DNA of 54,155 nt from Chara braunii (taxonomy: Eukaryota; Streptophyta; Charophyceae; Charales; Characeae): NCBI GenBank assembly GCA_003427395.1, contig BFEA01000224.1, forward strand, positions 2,270,025 through 2,324,179. The letters are read 5' to 3'. Below, one piece after another: positions 20,803-31,186 of the stretch; position 1 is the first letter of the stretch, and every line of letters starts with the position of its first letter. Below the pieces are notes generated by a model. It was given only the letters and a program-made list of their open reading frames with translations. It did not search any database and was not told where the DNA came from. The position numbers and the translations under genes were made by a program.

Positions 20803-23253
20803 CCTCACTGAGTGCAGATCAGGCGATCGAGGCGCGTTAGCGGAATTTCCCGGTCCTGACACGTGGCCAATACCGCCTTGCGACGCAGCGGCGGGCGCGG
20901 GCGCGGGCGCGGGCGCGGAGCCTCCGCCCGGTCTCCGCCGCCGAGGCATATCAAGATCACCTCCCCCAAGATAAGCACCTATCGCGGCAAACCAATTACG
21001 GCGCAGATCGAAATTCAAATTAGCCTCACAGCGTTCTGATGGGTTCATGCTCCAATAACTGCGGTGGCAGCCAATTTGCGAATGATCATGATTAACCACA
21101 AGTCGGTACCATCGACGAAGGTTCTTCCATCGCGTCTGGCATTGATCCCACGTTCGCTCCAGTCCTTCCGCCCGCATCGCGCGCGCTATTCTGTGCCATG
21201 CGCCATTGGCCCGTGGACCCTCCTCCTCCGTAGATTGCCCTTGCTCTTGCCCTCCCCCTCCCCCTCCCCCTCCCCCTCTCCCCCCCATCAATCCCCTCGA
21301 AGCGGAGCGCTCTTCGCCTAGCAGTCCAATGAGCACCGTCGTATCGTAATCCCCCCACCTATCCCGATATATACGTCTTGCGCGCACGCGCTTACCGTCG
21401 GCCACGTCACCTGCCACTTCATCCCCCTTCTCCTCGCGCGACTCTCCTCCGCTCCCTATCAGTGACGGGCAATCGGTGGCCTCGACTCCATCGGCCTGAC
21501 GGGATCCCGTCCGCGTGACTGAGGGATCGACGAGGTCACCGCCTCGGACGGAACGCCGAGTCATCACGACAGAAATCCCGACGTCAACCCGTGTAGCCGG
21601 TTTTGTTAAGATTGCCACGTCATCATCACAGCATGTGTCCCTGCAGGCTTCTTTCCGTACAGTCATCCGTTTGTCCGTTTCTTCCTTTTCACGCGCGACA
21701 CGCCCGCCACGTGGCCCCATTGCGCATCTCGCATTTTTGTCCTTCTCCTGATCATCCAATCCGTAGATTGGCCCCACGTCATCACGGCGCGCAGGTCCCC
21801 CATCTGAACCTCCCCCTTCTTTACCTTCCCCATTGTTACGTCCCCCATCTTTACCTCCCCTTGGCGCCACGTCATCACGGTGCGCAGCTTCCCCATTTTG
21901 AATCCCCCCATCTTTACCTCCCCCATTTTTACCTCCCCCATTTTTAATCCCCCCATCTTTACCTCCCCCATTTTTAATCCCCCCATCTTTACCTCCCCCA
22001 TTTTTAATCCCCCCATCTTTACCTCCCCCATTTTTACGCCTCCCATCTACACCTCCCGCATCTTTACGGCCCCGATCTTTACCTCCGCCACCTGAGCCTG
22101 CTCCACGTTTCCGTACAAATACTGGCCGTACATTACTCTGTTCCCGTCCGCAGACACGCGGGACATGTGGGACCACCACCACACTAGCATTCGCATTGTC
22201 TTTTTCCTTCTCATTGCGGAAAAGGCCAGTTGGCGTTGATTGCTGGTTTTCACACGGTTGTCCAAAAAGGCGGGAAGCTGCCTCTGAAATAGTTTGCTCC
22301 TCTGCAACTGGCCGCGGCGCGCCGACGGCCAGGCTGCCACTGCCAAGTGTCCGTTGCCCGCCAACACCACTGCCGCTCGTGCGCACATCATCGGCACCAC
22401 CGCCACGGGTGCATAGATCAACACCGCCTCCACTGCCGCGCGCGCCTACATCAAGATCGCTGCCTCTGCCACGTGTGCCCACAACAACATCGTCGCCACG
22501 GCCACGTGCGCCTGATTCTCCAACTTTAAGAGCGCCACGTGGGTCGCCGCCATGTCCACGTGGGTCGCCACGTGTGCAGGCGGCGTCAACGACGGGAGGG
22601 CTGCCGCTTCCACCTGCACGCAGGTCAGCCTCGCTAGCACGTGTGCATACAGCAGCCGCCTCAATCCTACCTGCAGCATTACTATCACGTGTGCATGCAC
22701 GAACGTCGGTGCCACCTGTGCATGCACGAACGTCAGTGCCACGTGTGCATGCACGAACGTCAGTGCCACGTGTGCATGCACGAACGTCAGTGCTACGTGT
22801 GCATGCACGAACGTCAGTGCCACGTGTGCATGCAGGAACGTCAGTGCCACGTGTGCATGCACGAAGGTCAGTGCCACGTGTGCATGCACTAAAGTCGCTG
22901 CTTTCACGTGTGCATGCACCCGGTCTGCATGCACCAAGGTCAGTGCCACGTGTGCAGAGGACACTGACATGGCCGGTACCACCAAGATCACTGCCACGTG
23001 AGCACAAGACGCCAGCATCACCGCCACGTGGCCGTTCACCAAGATCCGTGATGGACCCATTGTTGATTGGCTGTAGAGCGCCGGCCATTCCTGCTCCGCC
23101 ATGTGTCATCCGAACGGCCACGTAAGGGGTGTCTGTCCACAAATGGGGTCCCGACAATGGCTGACGTGGCTGCAGCAGTGCATCGAGACACATTGCCCTC
23201 GTTCTTAGCAGCCCCCGAAGCCGCTCCAAGGGATCCCAGTCGCCACGTGTCAT
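17809..23253 (-). CDS. Giant trihelix (Myb/SANT-like) domain protein, repeat-rich
   Basis: An uninterrupted 1,814-codon frame (one X from the N at 18463). Residues about 628-762 form a trihelix/Myb-SANT-like DNA-binding domain: helix 1 around RWGDYDTTVLIGLL, helix 2 around GAWHRIARAM, helix 3 around TWDQCQTRWKNLRRWY, with the expected tryptophans. A Gly-rich insertion separates helices 1 and 2. Residues about 95-210 are TRGTDVRAC-type repeats, then Gly/Lys/Asn/Asp repeats (about 400-460), a poly-Gln run near 818-829, 61-residue repeats (about 1180-1365), and at the C-terminus five modules with ECHVSDVEQLPLKEE and coiled-coil-like WAELRAAM. All repeat units are multiples of three bases, which supports coding. 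The likely role is a nuclear DNA-binding regulator, or a domesticated or active transposon-associated protein. Start and intron structure are unproven. Confidence 0.65.
18321..18620 (-). repeat. 150-bp in-frame tandem repeat (two near-identical units)
   Basis: CTGACACGTGGCACTCCTTG starts units at about 18323 and 18473, exactly 150 bp apart and almost identical. Related, more diverged units start at about 18011, 18623 and 18943. Each unit carries one G-box and encodes the module with CHVSDVEQLPLKEE. Confidence 0.85.
19164..19712 (-). repeat. 183-bp in-frame tandem repeat (three units)
   Basis: CTTCGACAGATCTCGTCCTT recurs at 19164, 19347 and 19530, giving a 183-bp (61-codon) period. Each unit encodes a Ser/Lys/Glu-rich stretch ending in RGHVSGCGGVRRTRSVED or a variant. 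In the third unit the G-box has decayed to GACAAGTAGC. Confidence 0.9.
20768..20803 (-). repeat. (CAG/CAA)n poly-glutamine tract
   Basis: Near-pure TGC repeat on the plus strand with one TGT/TTG interruption. It encodes about 11 consecutive Gln residues after the trihelix domain. Confidence 0.9.
21880..22090 (-). repeat. 30-bp G-rich in-frame minisatellite
   Basis: CCATCTTTACCTCCCCCATT units with TTTAATCCCC recur every 30 bp. On the coding strand they give alternating GGGKDGG and IKNGG peptides and repeated GGGGG runs that could favour G-quadruplexes. Confidence 0.85.
22686..22960 (-). repeat. 27-bp G-box minisatellite
   Basis: About nine units of CACGTGTGCATGCACGAACG followed by TCAGTGC, 27 bp each and in frame, encode ACTRGTDVR. 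Nearly every unit carries an intact CACGTG. Confidence 0.9.
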
Positions 23254-23443
23254 CTCCTCAAGAAGAGTAACACCTCAACGCCCCGCACGTTATCGACCCA
23301 GTCCCGACCCCTGTCCCGACGAGCAGTACCGGCCGCACGCTCGCCCATGCTATCCCGACTAACGATCATCATCCCCTTCATCTCGATTCCCCCCTCCTTT
23401 CTTCTTCTTTTTGCTTTTTGCGTGTCATCTTTGACAGCGCAGG
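23254..23443 (-). promoter_or_regulatory. Upstream region of the trihelix ORF
   Basis: The minus-strand leader before the ATG at 23253 is purine-rich (GAAGAAG and AAAGCAAAAAG at about 23400-23420). No convincing TATA box is seen. MITE A copy 2 begins at 23444, only about 190 bp from the start codon, so promoter elements may lie in or beyond it. Confidence 0.3.
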
Positions 23444-23590
23444 GGGTCTTGCCACACCACCGTCAAAACGAAAAGAGAACGAATGCATGCTGAAGAAAAG
23501 TGGTACGATACATCCATTATGCACGTTGCGCTTCTCTGCCGGTAGATGCATTCATTCGTTTTTCTTTTCGACAGTGATGTGGCGAGGCCC
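23444..23590. mobile_element. MITE family A, copy 2
   Basis: The left end GGGTCTTGCCACACCAC pairs with the right end GTGATGTGGCGAGGCCC. Both arms contain AACGAATGCAT / ATGCATTCATTCG. It is about 147 bp and lies immediately upstream of the trihelix ORF. Confidence 0.8.
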
Positions 23591-23659
23591 TTCATGCTCT
23601 GTATCTGGGCCTCGCCCCACTACTCACCACGTGGACTAAAGACAACTAAAAAGAAAAAA

Positions 23660-23876
23660 GAAGCCGGTATCATTCCAGTTATAACGGATGTCCCGAAGGA
23701 CCATCATTCCAGTCGTAACGGATGTCCCCGAGGAGCATCATTCCAGTTGTGCGGAGGTCACAGAGAAAGATCAGCGACTTTCGGACGCGCTCCACTAATC
23801 AGCAGATGGGCAAAATGAGAACGAATGAATCTTCATCAACAGATGGGCAAAATGAGAACGAATGAATCTTCAGCGA
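23660..23876 (+). repeat. Two short tandem repeats (about 33 and 35 bp)
   Basis: ATCATTCCAGTYRTAACGGA units lie at about 23667, 23702 and (partial) 23737. AGATGGGCAAAATGAGAACG units lie at 23806 and about 23841. They are non-coding. Confidence 0.75.
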
Positions 23877-24127
23877 AAAAAAAAAAAAAGGAGAACGCAG
23901 GATGACACGCATAAATCGAGAAATGGTCCAAATTTCCCGAAAAAAAAAAAAAGAAATGGTCCAAATTTTTTGGTACGGTCATACCACGAAAAACAAAAAA
24001 AAGAACATGAAGGATACAGCGCCATAGTTTGTGTCTTTTGTGCATGTGGTCAGTCGTGGAGCGAGACCCAATAGTCCCCACTTCTTGGTTTCCGTCCAGA
24101 GCCCAGCACGAGGATCACAATAGGCAT

Positions 24128-24259
24128 GGCTGCACTACAGAGCACTCGACATGCATGTGGTCGCTTTCTGAGACAGCTTCTTTCGGATGCGTCCAACATT
24201 TTGAATGCGCCGGGTCGAGAAAGAGTCTAAATGCATGTAGAGTGTTGTGTAGTGCAGCG
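24128..24259. mobile_element. Inverted-repeat element (132 bp)
   Basis: Left arm GGCTGCACTACAGAGCACTC, then GACATGCAT, pairs with the right arm ATGCATGTAGAGTGTTGTGT, then AGTGCAGCG, with a few mismatches. It is non-coding and MITE-like in size. Confidence 0.6.
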
Positions 24260-24301
24260 AGGCCCAATCTCAGGGGCACGGTTCCACTAGCACACGAGTA
24301 A

Positions 24302-24450
24302 GGGCGTCGCCACACGGCACACGAAACGAAAAACGAAACGAATGCATCTTCTCACAGCGAATGGCCAGATTCATCGGTTTCCTATAAATAGTAACGAGTG
24401 TATCTGGCTACCTTTCCTGGGCAGATGCACCCGTGTCTTTTTCATTTCGA
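24302..24450. mobile_element. MITE family A, copy 3
   Basis: GGGCGTCGCCACACGGCACA begins the left end and ACGAAACGAAAAACGAAACG continues it, matching the reverse complement of copy 1. The right terminal repeat is diverged or missing after TTCATTTCG. Confidence 0.7.
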
Positions 24451-24550
24451 GGTGAAGTGTATCCACAAACACCTGTGGGACATCGTCCGACCACTGATGC
24501 AGGACAATCCAATGGCAGAGAAATTGCTATGGATTTATATTCTGAATTGG

Positions 24551-24551
24551 T

Positions 24552-24584
<33 letters not shown>

Positions 24585-25058
24585 CAAAAAAGCTGCCTTC
24601 TCCCTTGCTCCGTTTAGTTGAGGCAGCTCAACGGTGCCACAGCTTTAAAAAATCATTTTAATTCAATTTCAAATGAGAAATGCATTCAAAAATGACGTTT
24701 TCTCGAATGCAACGCCCCCTACCCTCGCCACTTTCTGTTGATCTAGCTGTCTCCTTTTTTCGAGACAGCCAGTCCAACGACCGTTGGCGTCCTTTTGGAG
24801 ATTTTTATGTTATTTTATTATGTTTTGAGAAATTTGTGAAGTCGCGTGTACTTCGCTATTTTCGGTCGACTTTTGAAGGGCCGAATATGCGCGAACTAGG
24901 GGGAATAGGGCAACTCTTCATAGGATCGGAGCAACCCTTCGGAGGATGGGAGCTGCTCCAATTCGTTGTTGTTGTGCGCTCCTGTATCTGTCTCCGTTAT
25001 TGGGCAGATTCATGGAGAGGCGTCCTGTGAATCCATCCACATTCACGCATATTTTAAA

Positions 25059-25146
<88 letters not shown>

Positions 25147-25264
25147 CATCATAGCAGGTTCACACAGCCAGCATCCGTTACGGACGCGCAGATAGATATG
25201 TCCTTCGTTTCTTTGCTCGTCATCGTCTTCGGAGTCTTCCCTGTCTCCAGTCAGACTGCGGTAC

Positions 25265-25301
<37 letters not shown>
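24551..25301 (+). repeat. Poly(T), (CT)n and (CA)n microsatellites
   Basis: T run at 24551-24584, a long (CT)n at about 25062-25142 and (CA)n at about 25266-25301. The DNA between carries no recognised gene. Confidence 0.9.
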
Positions 25302-25305
<4 letters not shown>

Positions 25306-25560
25306 TCTCGGATCTCACAGTTTGAGCGGTGAAGACAGCGCGCGTCTGATGGAAGCAAGTTTCCATTCTCGGTTGTGGACGTCACGTATTCCACTCCAGT
25401 TGTGGAAAAAAAAAGAAAAAGAATGAATTGTATCTTAGGCGGATTTTTTAATGCATTTCTGAATTTTATATGAATAAAAAAAAAAACAGTTTCAGCCGTC
25501 GCACCTTTGAGCTAGGTCCACTAAACGGTGCATGTGGGACAAGGTCCCGGGGGACCGCCA

Positions 25561-25922
25561 TATATTTTTCTCTCACCTCACATATCTTTCATTTCACTAC
25601 CTAGCGCTACTCCTAAGGTTATACAGGGGACCCCTGCAAGCATAGCTTTCTACCTCTCTTCCGTGAAGGGAGGTTACCTCTCTCGGTCGTTGGAGGGGGC
25701 TAAGGGCATGTTTGCCCCTTTGCCCTAGCATTTTAGGGTGCAGGGTTGGGGCCGCCGGTGGGGGCCCGGCTAACACAAGGACCCGGCATTTCGCCGGTAA
25801 TTGTGCCTCCCCCTTTTCATCTTTCCCCGCCCCCACCCCCATCGAGTAACAGTAGTGTCTAAAGCCAACACTCTCCCACACACCACACTGGACCCAATCA
25901 CACGCGCAGTCACACCCGTGTT
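25561..25922. repeat. Dispersed repeat family J, copy 2
   Basis: Homologous to 1575-1868 (shared GGGGACCCCTGCAAGCATAG, GGGGCCGCCGGTGGGGG and GCCAACACTCTCCCACACAC). It contains an extra middle segment with an AGGTTACCTCTCTC motif. Confidence 0.7.
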
Positions 25923-26568
25923 GGCTGAAGACCTTATCTTTTGAGTTCCCAAGAATGGGAGGCGGGAAAAGAAAATGGAAAGACTCATTTTGATTGGCAG
26001 CTCTTCAAAAGATAAAAAAGAATCAAGTACTAGAAGGGCATGGTTCGGACCTCCTTTTTCCCGGTCAATTGCAACCCCATCCAGTACTCGATTTTTTTCC
26101 TCAAATTATACGAACTGCACGCTTCAGCATGGCAACCATCAGAGAAGGGAGGCCCATCAGGCACACGAAGGGACTCCCTCGCAGTGGTGCGCGAGACTGC
26201 AACAGTCACGTACCAGTCTGTCCTGATTAGGCAGTGGCTGGGTGGGGAGCAGGGGAGGAGACGGGAGGGTTAGTGGGACGGCAGCACTTTCAAAAGTCAT
26301 ACTCCTTCCCATCTTGGGAAATGTGACATCGCCAATTATTTTTTTTTTTAACCACCAGTACCTACCAGTTGTTAAGGCCCGTGGCTCAGGCTACCGGTAG
26401 CCCGGTCATTCCCGAGCCTCGGACTTTATTGCCGAAACTCAGACAACCGGTAGGACACACCAAAAAAAAAAAAATAACATACAACATTCTCCAAAAAAAA
26501 AAAACGAAATCAGACCTTTCCAATGAGAATGAATCTTCCTCAATAAAGAGGAAGATCCATTCTTGTGC

Positions 26569-26569
<1 letters not shown>

Positions 26570-26656
<87 letters not shown>

Positions 26657-27216
26657 NNNNNNNNNNNNNNNNNNNNNNNNNNNNNNNNNNNNNNNNNNNN
26701 NNNNNNNNNNNNNNNNNNNNNNNNNNNNNNNNNNNNNNNNNNNNNNNNNNNNNNNNNNNNNNNNNNNNNNNNNNNNNNNNNNNNNNNNNNNNNNNNNNNN
26801 NNNNNNNNNNNNNNNNNNNNNNNNNNNNNNNNNNNNNNNNNNNNNNNNNNNNNNNNNNNNNNNNNNNNNNNNNNNNNNNNNNNNNNNNNNNNNNNNNNNN
26901 NNNNNNNNNNNNNNNNNNNNNNNNNNNNNNNNNNNNNNNNNNNNNNNNNNNNNNNNNNNNNNNNNNNNNNNNNNNNNNNNNNNNNNNNNNNNNNNNNNNN
27001 NNNNNNNNNNNNNNNNNNNNNNNNNNNNNNNNNNNNNNNNNNNNNNNNNNNNNNNNNNNNNNNNNNNNNNNNNNNNNNNNNNNNNNNNNNNNNNNNNNNN
27101 NNNNNNNNNNNNNNNNNNNNNNNNNNNNNNNNNNNNNNNNNNNNNNNNNNNNNNNNNNNNNNNNNNNNNNNNNNNNNNNNNNNNNNNNNNNNNNNNNNNN
27201 NNNNNNNNNNNNNNNN

Positions 27217-27271
<55 letters not shown>
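26570..27271 (+). repeat. Long (GA)n microsatellite containing an assembly gap (26657-27216)
   Basis: GA repeats run from about 26571 to 26656. They resume at 27217 and continue to about 27270 after 560 N. The gap is almost certainly an unresolved part of the same tract. Confidence 0.95.
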
Positions 27272-27273
<2 letters not shown>

Positions 27274-27709
27274 CGTCAGCCAGTGTCTGACACCGAGTTT
27301 GGTGCAGTGTCTAACCGGTAGTGTAGGAGTAATGTGGGACTCCCACAACACATGCGACACAACAAAAAATTGTGGGAAATTACTTTGGAAAGCCATGAAG
27401 AAAAAACATCAGAACTACCATAAGGACCATCAACCTTACGCTTGCTATGCATCACGACGTGCACGTGCACGTTGTCGGGCGGCTCCAGCCTTACGCCGCC
27501 CTTTACTTCCTTGATAATTATGCTTGACAGATGTTGAATCTACGTGTTCTGCCAGGGGAGACCACGACCAATATCGAGGGACTGAGGTACCAGAACCACG
27601 TCACGGACGACGGGGCCAAGACGTCGGGAAAAAGGGGAACCATGAGGTTCAGGATGAGCATTCCTGCATGCACACTAGGGGGACCTGTCACGGACAAGAT
27701 ACGCAACAG

Positions 27710-28225
27710 AAAAATTTCCACGAGAAATGAAAGTTGAAAACACCTTCCATAAAAAAAAAAATCTTTCATATTGATAAATTATCATTCCAATGTTCGTCCA
27801 ATTCTAAATTTTCCAATTTTATTTGATAAGTTCCCGTCTAAATATAAGTTTTCCCTTCCAACTACATCTATTTGTTCAAGATGGAATGAAAATCTAGACG
27901 AGTTTATGAAATGTTTTAATTAAACTTTAATTCTACTACAACAAATATCTTATAATTTAGATTGGATTAGCCTATTTATGATTGGAAATCCTTACTTAGA
28001 ATGACATTCCAATTAAAATATTTCATAAATTCGTCCAGACTTTCATTTCATCTCTAGCATCCAGTTCAAATAAGAAGGGATAATTCTTGGAAGGAAAGTT
28101 TTCAAGTAAGACGGAAAATTTTAAAATTGGAATGAGATTTTTTAAGATGGAATGAAAATTTGAAATTTAGAGTGTAATTTTACTATAGAATGATTATCTA
28201 ATTTTGGAAAACTTTTCTGTTGCGT
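27710..28225. mobile_element. AT-rich foldback element family L (516 bp)
   Basis: The outer ends TACGCAACAGAAAA and TTTTCTGTTGCGTA are inverted. Inner arms around GATGGAATGAAAATCTAGAC and its counterpart near 28030-28060 extend the fold over most of the element. Related sequence (AATCATTCTATAG and TTTCATTCCATCTTA) is present at 43520-43670. It is non-coding. Confidence 0.8.
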
Positions 28226-28229
28226 AAAG

Positions 28230-29040
28230 TGCGACAACAGCAAAGGAGAGTCGGGAGCTCCGGATAACGGACGGGAGCGAGGAGGTCGGGCTAACATTAA
28301 GTACTGGACAATGGGCCAAATAAAGAGAACGCTGGATTCATAAGGCGAGCCTTCAAGGGAACTCAGCTACGGTCAGCACCGGTAGTGCATCGAAGGATTA
28401 AACACAAAAAGGTATCGCCGCTTGGGGAGATATCGCCGCTCGAGCGTCATTGGGGCTTTGACACTCGAGCCCTAACTAAAGCCGAAGGGGGACCTGCGGG
28501 CCTATGGCTGGAAAAAGGAGGCCTGTCCGATGTTCGGGGCTGCAGAAATCAATAAGGCCCTATGGAAATTTCGGGGCCTTGGTACCGTTCATGTGGGGGC
28601 CACTAGAGCCTAGGCAGATTCAGGCCTACGTTCGGAATGAGCTCCGGTACCAGGGCCTTGCAAAAGGCCCCGTACCCGACAGAAAGACCCTCTTCGCCGA
28701 AAACCCTTTCGGGGGCCCAAAAAGGCCCGGACCTAGGTTCAGGGAGTGCCACGGTACCGGGGTGCTGCAAAGTTCTCGACTCCAGCGGCACACCAGGCTG
28801 CTGGAGCCTCGTGGAGGTGGGCCCAACAAACTTCATAAGCCCAACTGGGCCCAAGGACAGGGCACTTCCCAGATACGTATCTACAAATGCACGATAGGAG
28901 TTGGGGACTTCCCATATGCGTACTTATGGGCACACATACAAGCACGGGCGTACGAGCAGAGGAGGCGTACCAGTGAAGGAAACGCCCAAAGGAGCGGGTA
29001 AGAACACCACGCCCGCCATAGCCAGGGCGCAGACGCGCGA
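28230..29040. other. No gene recognised
   Basis: GC-rich DNA with a 165-codon open frame (28504-29001, plus) that has no recognisable domain. The composition (GGCCC-rich strings) matches the flanking repeat DNA. Confidence 0.4.
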
Positions 29041-30150
29041 GAGGCCGCAAGGAACCGCGCGTTCGAGCTAGCACACACGCACACACCCGCACCTAGTCGC
29101 GCAACAGTGGGAGGGCCCTGCTTGGACGTGCAACATGACCGCACAGTCTCCCAGTCTCGCTCATCAGTTGCGCACCGGGTCGGAGTACCGTGTGCGCAAT
29201 TCCACACACACCCGCGCGGTCGGCATCGAGCGCGCTAGGTCGCGCTCACCAGCGCGCGGACGTCTGCACAAGTCGAAATTGGGTGCGCAAGGTCGCACAA
29301 TTTTCCCGTACACACCCAGTGATCAAGATCAGGGCGCGTTGCCGTGCAACCGCTCATACTATCGGGGTTGAGGCCGCGCAGGCGGGAATTGAGCGAGTGA
29401 CGACACACGCATGCACGTGTACAACGAGGATCGGAGTTGTGTGTAGTCGCGCGCGGACACGCACGTACACACGTGCCCAAGTCGGGAAAGAAGCAACGTG
29501 CAACCGCGCACATACACATAGGTTTGTGTGCGGTCGAGTTTAAGGCAGCATGTAGCCGCGCTCATACACTCGCACACGTATGCGAGTCGGGAATGAGGCA
29601 GCACGGAGCCACGCGCATACACGCACACACGTGCGCAGTTAGCGTACGCCGCGTGCGATGGGGACCGACCTGCGGGCAGTCTCACACGTCTTCGCGCATC
29701 TACACGCATGGATTGGGATCGGAGTGGGGCTCCGCGCTCAATAGGTAGCATACGTGCATCGGCTGGGATCGGAGTGAGTCTCTGCGCACATTGGCGCACA
29801 TCTGCGTGCGAGGTTGGGATAGGAGCGGGACTTCACGAGCATCGGCTCGCATTCGCGCGCAAGATCAGGATCGGGCAGCAGAAATCTGCGCGCATCAGCA
29901 CGCATTCGCGCGTGAGATCGAGATCGGGCTGCAAAGAGTCGCGCACGTCAGCGTGCATTCGCGCGCGAGATCGGAATCTGGCTGCAGAAAGCCGTGCGCA
30001 TCAGTACGCATTCGCACACGAGATCCGGATCAGGCTGCATATACCTATGCGCGTCAACGCACATTCGTGCGTGAGATTGGGATCCGACTGCAAATAGCCT
30101 CGCACATCAGTGTGCGCACGTGCACGAATCGTGAACTGAGCAGGGCTCCA
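29040..30150 (+). repeat. Degenerate 51-52-bp GC-rich minisatellite
   Basis: Units contain CGCGCATCAGCACGCATTCG followed by GAGATCGGGATCGGGCTGCA. They start near 29767, 29817, 29870, 29921, 29971, 30023 and 30076. Units further left are progressively more diverged. The near-51-bp period leaves one frame open across the array, which I regard as a by-product. Confidence 0.75.
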
Positions 30151-30379
30151 CGTGTTCGCGAGCGGGTCGAAATCAGAGAGGGACGCTCGGAAGCAACTCG
30201 AGATTCGGGGCACAAACGAGACTTTGGAACTCGGGATTGTGGGCGCCAATTGGGACTTTTGAATTCAACCTTTAGACACAATCAGGGCATCCGATTGAAT
30301 AGGCCTACGCAGGCGGGACATCTGCTAGAGAGGGATTTCGGCCAAACCGAGATTTTTGGTGCAGATCAGTGTATTGGGC

Positions 30380-30900
30380 CAGACTTGGACCTTCAGGCAA
30401 GTCTGGAACCTTGGACAAGACAACAACTTGGGGCTCAGACCACAACCTCAGATCTTGATCTAACTTTGGGCCAGGGACCTGGGTTGCGAAACCAACGTGG
30501 ACACGAGGTGAGGACTTTGAGCCCATGTTGGAACATTGAGCACAGAAGCGGGCCTTCGGACGCAAGTCGGGACTCTGGGCACAGGCCGGACATTTGAGCT
30601 TGGACCGGAATATTTGGACTGAGACCGGGACCATCAGACCCAGGCCGGGGCATCCGATTTCGGGTCGGGACATCAGACTGAGACCGGGGCCATCAGACCC
30701 AGGTCGGGGTACCAGATTTCGGGCCGGGGACATAGGACTGAGACCGGGACCATCAAATTTGGACTGAGACAGGTCAGTTTGGACCAAGACAGGATCACAG
30801 GGCTATTAGATTTCGGGCCGGGGACATCGGGCTGAGACCGGGACCATCAAACCCAGACAGGGGTGTCAGAATCAGGATGGGACATCAGACTAAGGCAGAG
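30380..30900 (+). repeat. About 60-bp GC-rich tandem repeat
   Basis: GGGACCATCAGACCCAGGCC and variants recur at about 30626, 30686, 30746 and 30839, with GACATCAGACTGAGACCGGG between. Earlier units are degenerate. Confidence 0.7.
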
Positions 30901-31186
30901 AGACTCGTCAGTCGGGCAGAGAATTGTGAGACCAGACCGGTGTCTTCTTTGATTCTGGGCGAGACATTTGAGATCAAAAAGGAGAACGTTGGAGACCTCA
31001 TTCAAGAAAGACTGCCACGCAAAAGTGCTTATGGTGAAACTTGAACGGGAGTTGTGGCCCCAGTCGGTTCGAGAGTCTAACTCTCATACGGAGAGCTCCA
31101 GTGCGGTTCCATGGAATCAGCGGGCTCGTTATCGGTGACACCCCATCGGGCGAAGGATTCTCCCCAGGTTGATGGTGAGATCGGTC

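Larger units (their letters stand above)
16913..23255. promoter_or_regulatory. G-box/ABRE field: about 40 CACGTG sites in 6.3 kb
   Basis: By eye I count about 43 exact CACGTG hexamers here, mostly within GACACGTGGC or its reverse complement, against about 1.5 expected in random DNA of this length and about a dozen in the rest of the window. Examples are 17228, 17307, 18013, 18627, 20522, 22740 and 23243. Degraded versions (CACGTC, CACGCG, ACATGTGG) lie between them. GACACGTGGC is the core of the wheat Em1a ABRE/G-box bound by plant bZIP proteins. The field covers the trihelix ORF and about 0.9 kb past its stop. Whether any site is bound is unknown. Confidence 0.7.

Noticed and set aside
22686-22960. 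27-bp array as a CRISPR
   Set aside because: Contiguous repeats without spacers, in a eukaryotic coding frame and without cas genes.
22446-23102. 218-codon minus-strand frame with AHVALTFVH repeats
   Set aside because: An alternate frame of the same 27-bp minisatellite that the 1,814-codon ORF explains.
22196-23125. 309-codon plus-strand Arg/Pro-rich frame
   Set aside because: Antisense of the TRGTDVRAC repeat region, an effect of in-frame GC-rich repeats.
28504-29001. 165-codon ORF as a gene
   Set aside because: No recognisable domain; composition matches the surrounding GC-rich repeat DNA; overlapping frames of similar length on both strands.
29791-30597. 268-codon ORF as a gene
   Set aside because: Openness follows from a 51-bp tandem period without stops; no domain was recognised.
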